A stretch of 64,000 bases of DNA from Elusimicrobium minutum (lineage in GTDB: Bacteria; Elusimicrobiota; Elusimicrobia; Elusimicrobiales; UBA9959). The position numbers were made by a program, and so were the translations under genes. The stretch spans positions 107,675 to 171,674 of the forward strand of contig DYIF01000003.1 of the NCBI GenBank assembly GCA_020723765.1, read 5' to 3'. This document shows positions 27,746-37,465 of the stretch, piece by piece; the stretch's first letter is position 1; the number at the start of each line of letters is the position of its first letter. A model generated the notes under the pieces. The model made no database searches. It was not told the DNA's origin and saw nothing but the letters and a program-made list of their open reading frames with translations.

Positions 27746-28570
27746 ATGAAAATAGCATGCGGAGTTAAGAACATAAAAGAGGCTTTTTGGGCTTTTGAAA
27801 ACGGCGTAGATGAGGTTTATTTTTCATATAAATCTATACCCAATCACAGAAGGACCGAACTTTCGGTTCAAAATTTTCTCGATGCGGTTAAAATAATTAA
27901 ATTGGGAGTTAAAAAAAACAAAATAACTTCGCTGGTTTATAACGGAGACGATATAAATTACGACCTTCGATACTTTAGAAAAAACATATTTCCGTTAATA
28001 ACGGAATTTGTTTATTACGGTTTAAAAAGATTAATAATAAAAGATGTTTATTTGATGGAAATTTTAAGAGATATGGGATTAAAAATAGGTTTTAATTTAT
28101 CGAGTCTGTCTTTGGTATTCAACTCTCATTCTTTGGATTTCTTTAAAAAATATAAGATTTCAAGAATAGTCTTGCCTCTTCATCTGTCTTGCGAGGAATC
28201 GATAGATCTGATAAAAAACGCTAAGAAAAACAAAATGGAGACGGAGTTTTTTTACTATCCCAATCATAATTGCCAAAATGTAGATCCGTTGTGCGATTTC
28301 TGCGACTTAAAACATAAGGGATGCAAGATAACATATAATAAAAATTTTTTTATGCCGATTCCTTCCGTTTATCAAATGGCCGAACATTTTTATTCTAACT
28401 ATATGGCCGGAGCGGAATATATAAAAATACCGAGAACCTTAAGTTTTTATAAAACCCAAAAAGCGGTTTTGGATATCGGATATCTGGCGAAAACTCTTAA
28501 AAAGAATAAAAATTTTAAAATTTTTCGCGATACGTTTTTAAAGACCGTGAATGTGAGCTTGTCGGTATGA
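27746..28570 (+). CDS. U32 family protein, UbiU-like
   Basis: GVDEVYFSYKSIPNHRR, GFNLSSLSLVFNSHSLDFFKKYKISRIVLPLHLSCEES, DPLCDFCDLKHKGCK. Confidence 0.7.
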   Translation: MKIACGVKNIKEAFWAFENGVDEVYFSYKSIPNHRRTELSVQNFLDAVKIIKLGVKKNKITSLVYNGDDINYDLRYFRKNIFPLITEFVYYGLKRLIIKDVYLMEILRDMGLKIGFNLSSLSLVFNSHSLDFFKKYKISRIVLPLHLSCEESIDLIKNAKKNKMETEFFYYPNHNCQNVDPLCDFCDLKHKGCKITYNKNFFMPIPSVYQMAEHFYSNYMAGAEYIKIPRTLSFYKTQKAVLDIGYLAKTLKKNKNFKIFRDTFLKTVNVSLSV

Positions 28571-29217
28571 TTGAAAAGGCTTTTTTTATATCTAATCTAT
28601 TAAAAAGAAAAAAATTCGATTTTATATATATCGGAAGCGAAAGTTGTCCCAATGTGGCTTTAAAACATTTAAAAGAGTTTCGTTTCGACAATAAAACCGT
28701 TTTAACCCTTCCCATTCTTTGCGATAAAGGATTGAATTCTTTTAATAAAATGATCGATGTATATGTTAAAAAAGAAAAATTGGCCGAAATCGTTCTAAAC
28801 GATATAGGAAGCGTAATTTATTTTAGAAAAAAATACAAGAAGCTTAAAATTAATATCGGAAGAGTTTTGACTCTTTATTTCAAAAAAAGTTATATGTATG
28901 AAAAAGTTTTAAAGAACTTCGTGTCCGATTGGGATATAAACGGAATCGAGTTGGACGATTGGGATCTGGCCGTTAAAATTTCAAATATAACCAATGTTCA
29001 TTTTCATTACGGTCCGTCATTGTCCGCGGTTACCAGATTTTGTCCGTGGGAAAAGATATGGAACTCTCAAAAGTGCGAATTTTCTTGTTTTAATAAAGTA
29101 AAAAAATTAATATCTTCCAAAATAGATTACGAACTGTATCTTAAGGATTGCGGTTATTACGGGGATAAGAATAAAGATTTCGGAAAAAATTTTCACAGAA
29201 TAGTGGAGTATCGATGA
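28567..29217 (+). CDS. U32 family protein, UbiV-like
   Basis: YIGSESCPNVALKH, LNDIGSVIYF, NIGRVLTLYF, TRFCPW...CEFSC. Confidence 0.6.
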   Translation: MIEKAFFISNLLKRKKFDFIYIGSESCPNVALKHLKEFRFDNKTVLTLPILCDKGLNSFNKMIDVYVKKEKLAEIVLNDIGSVIYFRKKYKKLKINIGRVLTLYFKKSYMYEKVLKNFVSDWDINGIELDDWDLAVKISNITNVHFHYGPSLSAVTRFCPWEKIWNSQKCEFSCFNKVKKLISSKIDYELYLKDCGYYGDKNKDFGKNFHRIVEYR

Positions 29218-30875
29218 AGATTGCTTTTATTTATTCTTTTCTTAAGTTGAGAGATCCTTTGGACGATACCGACGGGCTTCCCCTTTCCACGCCTATGCTC
29301 GTATCAAACATAAAAGACAAATTTCCAAAAATATCCTTTTCTCAAATAGATCTCAATATGATTATGAGAGAGCTCGCTAAAACAGACATCGGGTTTAACC
29401 TTAAGGTCGAAAGATTCGATAATTATATCGATAAAATTATATCTTTGAGAAGGAAACAAGTTTATTCCGGTCTAAGGATAAAGAGCGCTAAAAACTCTTA
29501 CGCCGATAACAGGGTCCCTCAAAATTATTTTATACCGACCGAAACCGTTTACGATAAAGCCGAATCGATTCTGTCTCGTCTCGATAAAGAATCCAATCTC
29601 GATTTATACGACCATTATTTCCTTACCGTTTATAAGCCGGATGAATTGGATATCGTTGGAATGTTTTTAACCGCCATGTATCTTAAAAAAAATTATCCTT
29701 TTAAAAAAATAGTTGTCGGCGGTCTTCACAATTTCACGGATTCTTTAAAGGATAACTTCGATCTTTTCCCTTGCATAGATTCCCTGGTATACGGTTACGC
29801 CGAGGGGTGTTTCGAAGATATAATTGACGATATTAAAGCCGGTAGATTGAAAAAGACATATAAATCTTTGTTTTCTTACAAAGATATTTTAAGGAGCTTT
29901 CCGGATTACGCCAGTTTTAAACAGCTAAACTGCTTTAGAATTACAAACCATGAGATAAAAAAAAGATATTTTCTGGATTTTACTCCGTCTTCTTTCCAAA
30001 GTTTGATTCTTATCCCTTACGAGTTTAGCGTAGGATGCTTTTGGAACAAATGCGCATACTGCGGTTCAAGCGGAGACGATTTTCATCAAAAGCTTTATAT
30101 GAAGCCCGTATCGGAGGTAATAAGGGATATAAAAGAAATGAAAAGAAGATACTCGACCGATACTTTCATATTTTATAACCAAAATTTCAATCAAACGCTT
30201 TCGTACGCGAAAGCTTTACTGAAAGAAATTATAAAACATAAGTTAAATATTAAGTGGATGGATATGTTTAATATAGTAAACATAGACGAAGAAATGATAG
30301 ATTTGTTGAGATCGGCTGGATGCATAAGGATGGATATAGGAGTTTCCATTTTAAATCCTTCTTTGCAGAAATTCTATGGAAATGTGCTTCGAGATAATTC
30401 TCATCTCATAAAATTGAAAAAAATTTCCGAAAAAGGAATATGGACGGATGTGAATATAATAACCAATATGCCTTACGATTTTAACGCAAACGACGATATA
30501 GAAATAATAAAGCCTTATTTTAAATATATGGATTCTTGTTCTTTAAACAATTTCAGGCTTTATTCTTCTTCGGACATATTTAAAAATCCTAAAAGGTATA
30601 AAATAAAAAAAATAGACGAAGCCGTTAAAGTCGGAGCCAAGATCGCGCCTCTTTCTTTTGTGGAAAAAAATTTTCCTTTCGGGATAGAAAAAAGAAAAAA
30701 AATCTTCGCTAAGAACTTTATGCTTTGGGAAAAAGTATTATATGAAAACAAAATAGTTTCCAATCTCAAGCTTTTTCCTCTTATAACGGCTCTTTATAAA
30801 GAATTTTCTTTTGAAAACAAAAATATAATAAAAAAATATGTTTTAAATTACTATAAAAGAGTGAAACAGGATTAA
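29214..30875 (+). CDS. B12-binding-domain radical SAM protein
   Basis: IVVGGLHNFTDSLKDNFDL, GCFWNKCAYCGSS. Confidence 0.82.
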   Translation: MKIAFIYSFLKLRDPLDDTDGLPLSTPMLVSNIKDKFPKISFSQIDLNMIMRELAKTDIGFNLKVERFDNYIDKIISLRRKQVYSGLRIKSAKNSYADNRVPQNYFIPTETVYDKAESILSRLDKESNLDLYDHYFLTVYKPDELDIVGMFLTAMYLKKNYPFKKIVVGGLHNFTDSLKDNFDLFPCIDSLVYGYAEGCFEDIIDDIKAGRLKKTYKSLFSYKDILRSFPDYASFKQLNCFRITNHEIKKRYFLDFTPSSFQSLILIPYEFSVGCFWNKCAYCGSSGDDFHQKLYMKPVSEVIRDIKEMKRRYSTDTFIFYNQNFNQTLSYAKALLKEIIKHKLNIKWMDMFNIVNIDEEMIDLLRSAGCIRMDIGVSILNPSLQKFYGNVLRDNSHLIKLKKISEKGIWTDVNIITNMPYDFNANDDIEIIKPYFKYMDSCSLNNFRLYSSSDIFKNPKRYKIKKIDEAVKVGAKIAPLSFVEKNFPFGIEKRKKIFAKNFMLWEKVLYENKIVSNLKLFPLITALYKEFSFENKNIIKKYVLNYYKRVKQD

Positions 30876-30876
30876 A

Positions 30877-32031
30877 ATGAAAGATTGTCTGGAAATAATA
30901 ACCAATTATTATTGTAATTTGAATTGTTCTTTTTGTTCTCAAAATATGACCGGCTTTAATCCTCAAACCAGATTAATATTAAAGGAAATATATAAAGCTA
31001 AGAAAGAAGGATTTAAAAGAATAGGATTTTCCGGAGGAGAATCCACGTTAAGGAAAGACCTTCCTTTTTTAATAAAAGCCGCAAGTAAAACCGGTTTTGA
31101 CTTTATACGATTGCAGACGAACGGATATAAACTTTCCGAAAAAAGATACGCGGGCAAATTGATGGAATCGGGACTGACATACTCAAAATTTACTTTTTTG
31201 AGTCATAAAAGCTTAGTCCACGATGAATTGGTGGGGCAAATCGGAGCTTTTGAAAAGTCTTTTAAAGGTTTGAAAAATTTTACCAGAAAAATAGGAGTGG
31301 GAGTAAATATACTTTTAAATCGTTATAATTATAAAGAACTTAAAAAAACAATGACTTTTTTTTGGGATAACGACGTATCTGACTTCGTTATTATTTATCC
31401 GATATATGTTTCTCATATGTATCAAAATAGAAGCAAATTGGCGGTTTCGGCCCAAATGATCGGAGATTATTTGACGGAAGTTATGGATATGGCGAGTTCT
31501 TTTGGGGTACTTTCGGGAATAAAGGTTTTAAACATTCCTCCTTGTTTGCTTGGAAAATATGCAGATCGTTCTTCGGACTATTACAAGTTTAATACCGTCG
31601 TTTGCGAGCCGGGGATCGGAAAATACGATGTGGATGAAAATGTGAAAAAAAATAAAAAAAAGCGAATTTTATGCAATAGATGCGTATATTTTGAAAAATG
31701 CGCCGGAGTGGATAAAAATTATTTGAAAATATTCGGATGGAAGGAATTTATTCCAGTTAAGTCAAAAACCGAACTCCAGAACGCTAAAAGTATCAAAAAT
31801 GCCTTTTATTCAAAATCGTATTTTACTTCCTCCGAAAGATGCGTTTTGGATTTATTAAATAAAAATAATTTTTTAAATACCGAAGAAATAATAAAAAAAT
31901 CTCAAAAATCCGTTTTGTGCAAGGGATGTAAAGACGGCTTGAATGTATTGAACGCTTTAAGTTCTCTTTATGATAAAAATGTAGTGGACAAAAAATTTTT
32001 AAAAGGAAAATACTTTTGGAAATTAAAATGA
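30877..32031 (+). CDS. radical SAM protein, HxsC-like
   Basis: CNLNCSFCSQN, FSGGESTLRKDLPFLIKAA, C-terminal CNRCVYFEKCAGVDKNYLKIFGWKEFIPV plus about 90-aa extension. Confidence 0.72.
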   Translation: MKDCLEIITNYYCNLNCSFCSQNMTGFNPQTRLILKEIYKAKKEGFKRIGFSGGESTLRKDLPFLIKAASKTGFDFIRLQTNGYKLSEKRYAGKLMESGLTYSKFTFLSHKSLVHDELVGQIGAFEKSFKGLKNFTRKIGVGVNILLNRYNYKELKKTMTFFWDNDVSDFVIIYPIYVSHMYQNRSKLAVSAQMIGDYLTEVMDMASSFGVLSGIKVLNIPPCLLGKYADRSSDYYKFNTVVCEPGIGKYDVDENVKKNKKKRILCNRCVYFEKCAGVDKNYLKIFGWKEFIPVKSKTELQNAKSIKNAFYSKSYFTSSERCVLDLLNKNNFLNTEEIIKKSQKSVLCKGCKDGLNVLNALSSLYDKNVVDKKFLKGKYFWKLK

Positions 32032-33299
32032 GTTTTAAATTTAAAATGGATAGAAACAAAAGGATAATAAAAATAAAACCTATACTAAACCGATTTAATA
32101 TTTCAAAAACCGTAAGCTCGATATATGAAATACTTAACAGATATGAGGAAAATTTTCAAATATTCATATGGGGAGTTCCTTACTGTTATTTCCCGGACGC
32201 ATTCGACCATATAATTTATAAAAAAAGAAAAAGTAAAAATTATGTTAAAATTTCCGAGTGTAGTCTTTGCAGGTTAAATAAAATATGCCCCGGCATAGAA
32301 AAAGGTTCTGTTTTTAACGATGGTTTAAAAATTTTAAAACCGGTTCTTTCTGTCCCTAACGAAATAGTGTTCGAAGTTTCTAATAAATGTCTTCTTGATT
32401 GCGAAATGTGTGTCAAAAAGAATAAGAAAGATGGTTTGAAAGTAAAAACGATTTTTAAAGCGATAGATAGAGCCGCCGATATCGGAGTTAAGAACATAAG
32501 ATTTACCGGAGGAGAGCCTCTTATCTATCCGCAAATTGCGGATTTGGTTAAGTACTCTAAAAACAAAGGTTTTTATACCATAATAAATTCTTCTCTCCTT
32601 TGCGATAGGTCTTTTATAAAAGAAATCGGATCTTTTATCGACGATATTTTGGTGTCCGTTCACGGGTTTGATGAAGAATCCGAATTTGAAATAACGAAAA
32701 AAAGATTTTTTAAAAAAAAGATTTTAAACATAAATTATGCGATAAAAAATATAAAAAGAGTCAGGATCGGAAGCGTTATAACAAAAAAGTTGATAGATAA
32801 CTTTGAAAAATATTTGATTGCTCTTCCTTCCGGAATAAAAGTTTGGGAACTTTACAGGCCCATGGTCGGCAAGAATTTTTTAATTTCTAAACCGGAATTC
32901 GATTTGAATATAGAAGATTATAAAAAACTTTTAACTAAAATAAAAAAATCAAAATCCGGCTATAAAATATGCATAGCAAATCCTATCCCCTTCTGTGCCT
33001 TTAGGCCTGAAGAAAGGAATTTTCTTTTAGGAGGGGTTTTTGACGACGGTTATACCAGAATAATTATGGACTCAAAAGGATATTTTAAGCCGAGTTATTA
33101 CATAAATATAAACCTCGGGACGGAAATATCCGAGTCGTGGGATAATAATTTATTAAAAAGCATAACCTGGGAAAGGAAAATGTCCGAAAGATGCGATAGA
33201 TGCTTATGGTTTTTGAAATGTTTGGGGGGCAGCAGATACGCATCTTATGAAAAATACGGTTCTTATAAATCAGAGGATCCGCTTATTAAAAAATTATGA
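32028..33299 (+). CDS. radical SAM protein with N-terminal extra domain
   Basis: CLLDCEMCVKK, RFTGGEPLIYPQI, N-terminal CSLCRLNKICPGI, C-terminal CDRCLWFLKCLGG; ATG at 32028 overlaps the upstream TGA. Confidence 0.75.
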   Translation: MSFKFKMDRNKRIIKIKPILNRFNISKTVSSIYEILNRYEENFQIFIWGVPYCYFPDAFDHIIYKKRKSKNYVKISECSLCRLNKICPGIEKGSVFNDGLKILKPVLSVPNEIVFEVSNKCLLDCEMCVKKNKKDGLKVKTIFKAIDRAADIGVKNIRFTGGEPLIYPQIADLVKYSKNKGFYTIINSSLLCDRSFIKEIGSFIDDILVSVHGFDEESEFEITKKRFFKKKILNINYAIKNIKRVRIGSVITKKLIDNFEKYLIALPSGIKVWELYRPMVGKNFLISKPEFDLNIEDYKKLLTKIKKSKSGYKICIANPIPFCAFRPEERNFLLGGVFDDGYTRIIMDSKGYFKPSYYININLGTEISESWDNNLLKSITWERKMSERCDRCLWFLKCLGGSRYASYEKYGSYKSEDPLIKKL

Positions 33300-33982
33300 G
33301 GGTTTTATATTTAAGAGACGACGACGTTTTTGAAAAAGACAAATGTTTAGAGTTTGTCTTTAACTTCTTAATCGATAAGAGAATTAAATGTTCATACTCC
33401 GTAATACCTTCTTTGATTAAATCTGAACTTATCGCTTTTTTAAATTCAAATTTAAAAAACAAAAGATACTTCGACATAGTACAACACGGATATTCTCATT
33501 CGGAAAACGCAGAAAGAACCGAGTTCGGAGCAAATGTGGATTTTAATTTCCAAAAAAAATTTATAGCTAAGGGTTTTGATAAACTAAAAAAATTATTCCC
33601 GGAATTGTTTTGCGCCGCATATGTCCCCCCTTTTCATAATTACGACCTAAATACCGTAGCCGCCTCTTCGGAGTTGGGATTTAAAGCCATAAGCGCGAGC
33701 CGAAAAATATTTGAAGAAGACAGATATAAAATAAAGTTTTTGTTTTGCGACGTCAATTTAAACGAATATAAAAACGGAGTTTCCTTGCCCATAGATGTTT
33801 CTTTCGTAAAAAAATTAACTCTTGAAAAGATTAAAAAAAGAGAGGTTGTCGGCGTTTACTTCCATCATTCTACTTTTTCAAAATACGATAATATGAAAAG
33901 ATTTCTCGATTACGTCGATTTTGTTGAAAAACTTGAAGAAAAAGGAATTATAAAATTAAAAAAAATTTCCGATTTGATTTAA
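33296..33982 (+). CDS. polysaccharide deacetylase-like (NodB fold) protein
   Basis: YLRDDDVFEKD, IVQHGYSHSENAERTEFG, YVPPFHNYD, YFHHSTF. Confidence 0.65.
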   Translation: MRVLYLRDDDVFEKDKCLEFVFNFLIDKRIKCSYSVIPSLIKSELIAFLNSNLKNKRYFDIVQHGYSHSENAERTEFGANVDFNFQKKFIAKGFDKLKKLFPELFCAAYVPPFHNYDLNTVAASSELGFKAISASRKIFEEDRYKIKFLFCDVNLNEYKNGVSLPIDVSFVKKLTLEKIKKREVVGVYFHHSTFSKYDNMKRFLDYVDFVEKLEEKGIIKLKKISDLI

Positions 33983-34950
33983 CTTTTTTCTTTAAGTCTT
34001 GAAGTCTTAAATCTATGACAACATCTATAACATGTTTGCGGAAGATTTTTTAAAAATTTCCCCTTTATTTTTTTTATATTCGAAATGTTAAAATCGTAAA
34101 TCGTTCCTATTTTCTTTGAATACAAGACGCATAATCGGATGTTCCCGTCCGGCTCGACTATTATCGAATCTTTGTAATCGCAAAAGATAGGTTCTTTGGA
34201 TTTTAAAATAGAATAATATTTTTTAATTCCTTTTATGGATATCGCGGGTCTTATGTCGAAAGAAGGGCCGTTTTTTTCGTTTAATATAAGCGATATTTGT
34301 TTTATCAGTTCTTCGCAAGGAAAATCGATGTTGTCGATCCTTTTCATTATAAGTTCTCCGAAAAGAGATCTGTCATAATTTTTTGCTTCGATGTCCCCGT
34401 AAAACTGAAGGTGTTCCATAAGAACCCTATCCGCGTTTATTTTGGAGGCTATTTTGTATATTCGATGCAAATTTCCTACGTTTTCCGGCGTTATTACGCA
34501 ACCTATTATGCTTTCGGTATTATTAAACTTTATAGAATTGAAGTAATCTATATTTTCCAATATTTTTTTAAAATAGTTCTTATCGCTTCCTGACAACAAA
34601 GGGTAAGTCTTGTTGTCTCCGAAAACGGAAAATATTACGTATTCCGGATTAATAAAAGCTATTTCTTTAGCGGTCTTGGAATCGAATAAAATTCCGTTGG
34701 TGTTTATCCCCAGTATATGGTTTTTAGATTTGATGTATTTTGAAATTTCGATTAAATGCCCGCTTAATAAAGGTTCTCCGCCGGTTAGATAAAAATGCGT
34801 TTTATCTTTGAAATAATCTACGAATTTCTTTAATTCTACTATGCCGATTTCGGATTTTTTGAAATATTCGCTTTCTTTTAGATAACAAAATTTACAAGAC
34901 AAATTGCATCTATGCGTAAGTTCTATCGTTATTCTTTGCGTATTTTTCAT
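33979..34950 (-). CDS. radical SAM/SPASM protein
   Basis: CNLSCKFCYLKES, YLTGGEPLLSGHLIEI, EPDGNIRLCVLYSKKIGTI. Confidence 0.85.
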   Translation of the reverse strand: MKNTQRITIELTHRCNLSCKFCYLKESEYFKKSEIGIVELKKFVDYFKDKTHFYLTGGEPLLSGHLIEISKYIKSKNHILGINTNGILFDSKTAKEIAFINPEYVIFSVFGDNKTYPLLSGSDKNYFKKILENIDYFNSIKFNNTESIIGCVITPENVGNLHRIYKIASKINADRVLMEHLQFYGDIEAKNYDRSLFGELIMKRIDNIDFPCEELIKQISLILNEKNGPSFDIRPAISIKGIKKYYSILKSKEPIFCDYKDSIIVEPDGNIRLCVLYSKKIGTIYDFNISNIKKIKGKFLKNLPQTCYRCCHRFKTSRLKEKS

Positions 34951-36071
34951 AAAGATTTTATTATTTTAACAAAATTTTCCTTGCCGTTAAAATCGTAATC
35001 CGATAAATATTTCGTATTTTCTTCTCTAAGTTTTTTATTTACGGCTTTAATAAGAGTTTTGACGGTTAAATCTTTTTCTCTTATTATATCGGCTTTAATC
35101 AATTCTTTTAGCATAATGCTTCTGGCCAGCTGGTCGGAATGTTCGCGATTAGGTTTCCCTTCATAAGGGATAAGTATCGCTTTTTTCGAATATCTCAGTA
35201 TCTCATACGATGTCGAACCCGCAGAAGATATTATTATCTCGTTTTTTCGGATATATGGAATAAGATTTTTAACATACTTTTTAATTTTAATGTTTTTAAT
35301 GTTAAATTTGCGGATAATATTATTCCATCTTTCAAAATCTTTGTCTTTTACACTTATCCCGCATATTATCGTCATATTTATGTCTTTTGATAATTCTTTT
35401 TTGGCAATTATCGAAGAATCTATTATTTTTTTTAAAACCGACCCCGCTCCGTTTGTTACGAGTATCGAGTTCTTTTCTTCCTTTATATCTTCGTCGCAAT
35501 CGTCTATCGGATAGCCTATAAAGTGCAGTTTTTTTCTTATTTTTTTAAAAAAATTTATAAAAGTTTCCGATTTGATTCTGTTTTCAAATTCTATGGATGA
35601 GGCGAAGTATTTTATGTCTTTGGGCGGAGTAAATATAATTATCTTTTCATAATAATTAATATCCCGTTCAAGTTCGTTTAAATTATTTTCGCGATGAGTG
35701 AAGTACGGGATCGGCAATGCGGATATTATGGGTATTTTTTTTGATTTAAGAATTTTCAATATCGGAACGATTTCTTCCCTCGCTTTGGTTCTTCCGAAAG
35801 GAAAAAATTCCGTGATGAATATGCCCGGCTTGTTTCCATCAATAAAATCCATTATTTTGCTAAAATTATCGCCGGATTTTAAAAAAAGAACGGAATCGAA
35901 AGCGGTTAATTCTTTGTTTAAAATATCGTATCTGGAATTTAATATTAAAAAAGTTCGGTATTTTTTATTTTTTTTAATTTCTTTCGACAATCTGATTAAT
36001 CGTTTAATATGACCGCTATCTTTGGCCGGAGAATAACAATAAAAACATATTCTTTTTTTATCTATAATCAT
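34947..36071 (-). CDS. MurG/GT28-like glycosyltransferase
   Basis: N-terminal GHIKRLIRLSKEI, C-terminal IISSAGSTSYEILRYSKKAILIPYEGKPNREHSDQLARS. Confidence 0.65.
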   Translation of the reverse strand: MIIDKKRICFYCYSPAKDSGHIKRLIRLSKEIKKNKKYRTFLILNSRYDILNKELTAFDSVLFLKSGDNFSKIMDFIDGNKPGIFITEFFPFGRTKAREEIVPILKILKSKKIPIISALPIPYFTHRENNLNELERDINYYEKIIIFTPPKDIKYFASSIEFENRIKSETFINFFKKIRKKLHFIGYPIDDCDEDIKEEKNSILVTNGAGSVLKKIIDSSIIAKKELSKDINMTIICGISVKDKDFERWNNIIRKFNIKNIKIKKYVKNLIPYIRKNEIIISSAGSTSYEILRYSKKAILIPYEGKPNREHSDQLARSIMLKELIKADIIREKDLTVKTLIKAVNKKLREENTKYLSDYDFNGKENFVKIIKSL

Positions 36072-37464
36072 TTTCGACCCACTTTTCGAAAATCTTTAGT
36101 ATTTTTTTGTCGCGAATCAATTCAAACGCGTAATCTAAAATTCCTTTATAAATTTCGCATCTAAAGTTTGTTATTTGATTCCCCCACGGATTTTTTTGAG
36201 TGAGATAATTATATACCGGACATATCCCGCAGTAAGGTTTGTAAACGCATCTAAAACAAACATGCTGGTTCTCGAGGTTTGATGCTATGGTGCAAAGCCG
36301 AGACTGAGGTGCGGATATGATTTGAGAATATTTGGAAGAATAAACGTTTCCTATTAAAAAAAAGTCGTCGTCTCTGGCGGCCAGCATCCTTGCTTCGTCG
36401 CAGGTATATATTTCTCCGTTGTAATTATAGGCTATTTGGCCTATCGCCGCTCCGCAGGGGCTTCTTAAATCGAGATAATTCGAGTCTTTTTTCTTTATTA
36501 TCTTCGTTAAAAATAGCCTTAATGTTCTTTCTTTTATATCCGTTCCTTTCATATTTAAATATAAGATGTAATCTATAAGTTTTTTATAAAAAATTATAAA
36601 ATCTTTGGAAGTATACGATATCTTTTTAAGCACATTAATGTCGGAAGCGTAGCCGAAAGGCATTAACGGCCTTGCGAATACGTATCTTAGATTTAATTTG
36701 ACATATTCGTCTATTATTTCTTTTGGATAATTCAAAGATTCGGATGTAACCGTCAAAAGAGCGTTGGGTCTCGGATAAAATACTCTTTTGCCGTTTATTT
36801 TGCGCCAACCGGCCTTTTTATTGAAATACTTTATCCATCGGACCGTTTTTTTGTAAGAGTTTCCTTCGGTATATATTCTATTTGAGTTGTGAAGAAACTC
36901 GGGGCCGTCCAGAGAGGTGCATAAGTAAACGTTATTTTTTATTAGAAAATCCGCTTTTCTTTCGTCCATTAAAGACAGATTTGTCACCACCCCGAGCTCC
37001 AAATCTTTTTTTAGTTTTCGAGCTTTTTCTCTCGCATACTCCACCGCTTTTTTCAAAACAATCCAATTTATAAGCGGTTCTCCGCCTTGAAACTCTATTG
37101 CAAGTCCTTCTCTATCTATTCCCAAAGCGAAATCTATGGATTTTTTCGCGGTTTTATAGCTCATATCGGCTTTTTCTTTTTTTGCGCTTGCCTGACAGTA
37201 TACGCAGGAATGGTTGCATCTGACGCTGATTACCATTATATGAAGTCCGGGTTTTTTATATGAAGATGAATTTATATTTTTAATATCTTCTATTTTTTGC
37301 AAATTATCGTTAAACTTTTCCAGTTTTTTTGCCAACCTCCGGTCGATATGGTCTTTGGATAATTTGTTAAATTCTTTTTCGGATAAATATTGAAAATTTC
37401 CGGCATCGTCGGTTATCAGATATTTGTTTTTTATTTTTTTAAAATTAAAATAAAATTTTTTCAT
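36058..37464 (-). CDS. hxsB: radical SAM maturase HxsB-like (second full-length paralog)
   Basis: HIMVISVRCNHSCVYCQAS, IEFQGGEPLINW, VTNLSLM, TSLDGPEFLHNSNRIY, FARPLMPFGYA, CGAAIGQIAYNYNGEIYTCDEARM, CFRCVYKPYCGICPVYNY. Confidence 0.82.
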   Translation of the reverse strand: MKKFYFNFKKIKNKYLITDDAGNFQYLSEKEFNKLSKDHIDRRLAKKLEKFNDNLQKIEDIKNINSSSYKKPGLHIMVISVRCNHSCVYCQASAKKEKADMSYKTAKKSIDFALGIDREGLAIEFQGGEPLINWIVLKKAVEYAREKARKLKKDLELGVVTNLSLMDERKADFLIKNNVYLCTSLDGPEFLHNSNRIYTEGNSYKKTVRWIKYFNKKAGWRKINGKRVFYPRPNALLTVTSESLNYPKEIIDEYVKLNLRYVFARPLMPFGYASDINVLKKISYTSKDFIIFYKKLIDYILYLNMKGTDIKERTLRLFLTKIIKKKDSNYLDLRSPCGAAIGQIAYNYNGEIYTCDEARMLAARDDDFFLIGNVYSSKYSQIISAPQSRLCTIASNLENQHVCFRCVYKPYCGICPVYNYLTQKNPWGNQITNFRCEIYKGILDYAFELIRDKKILKIFEKWVENDYR

Positions 37465-37465
37465 A

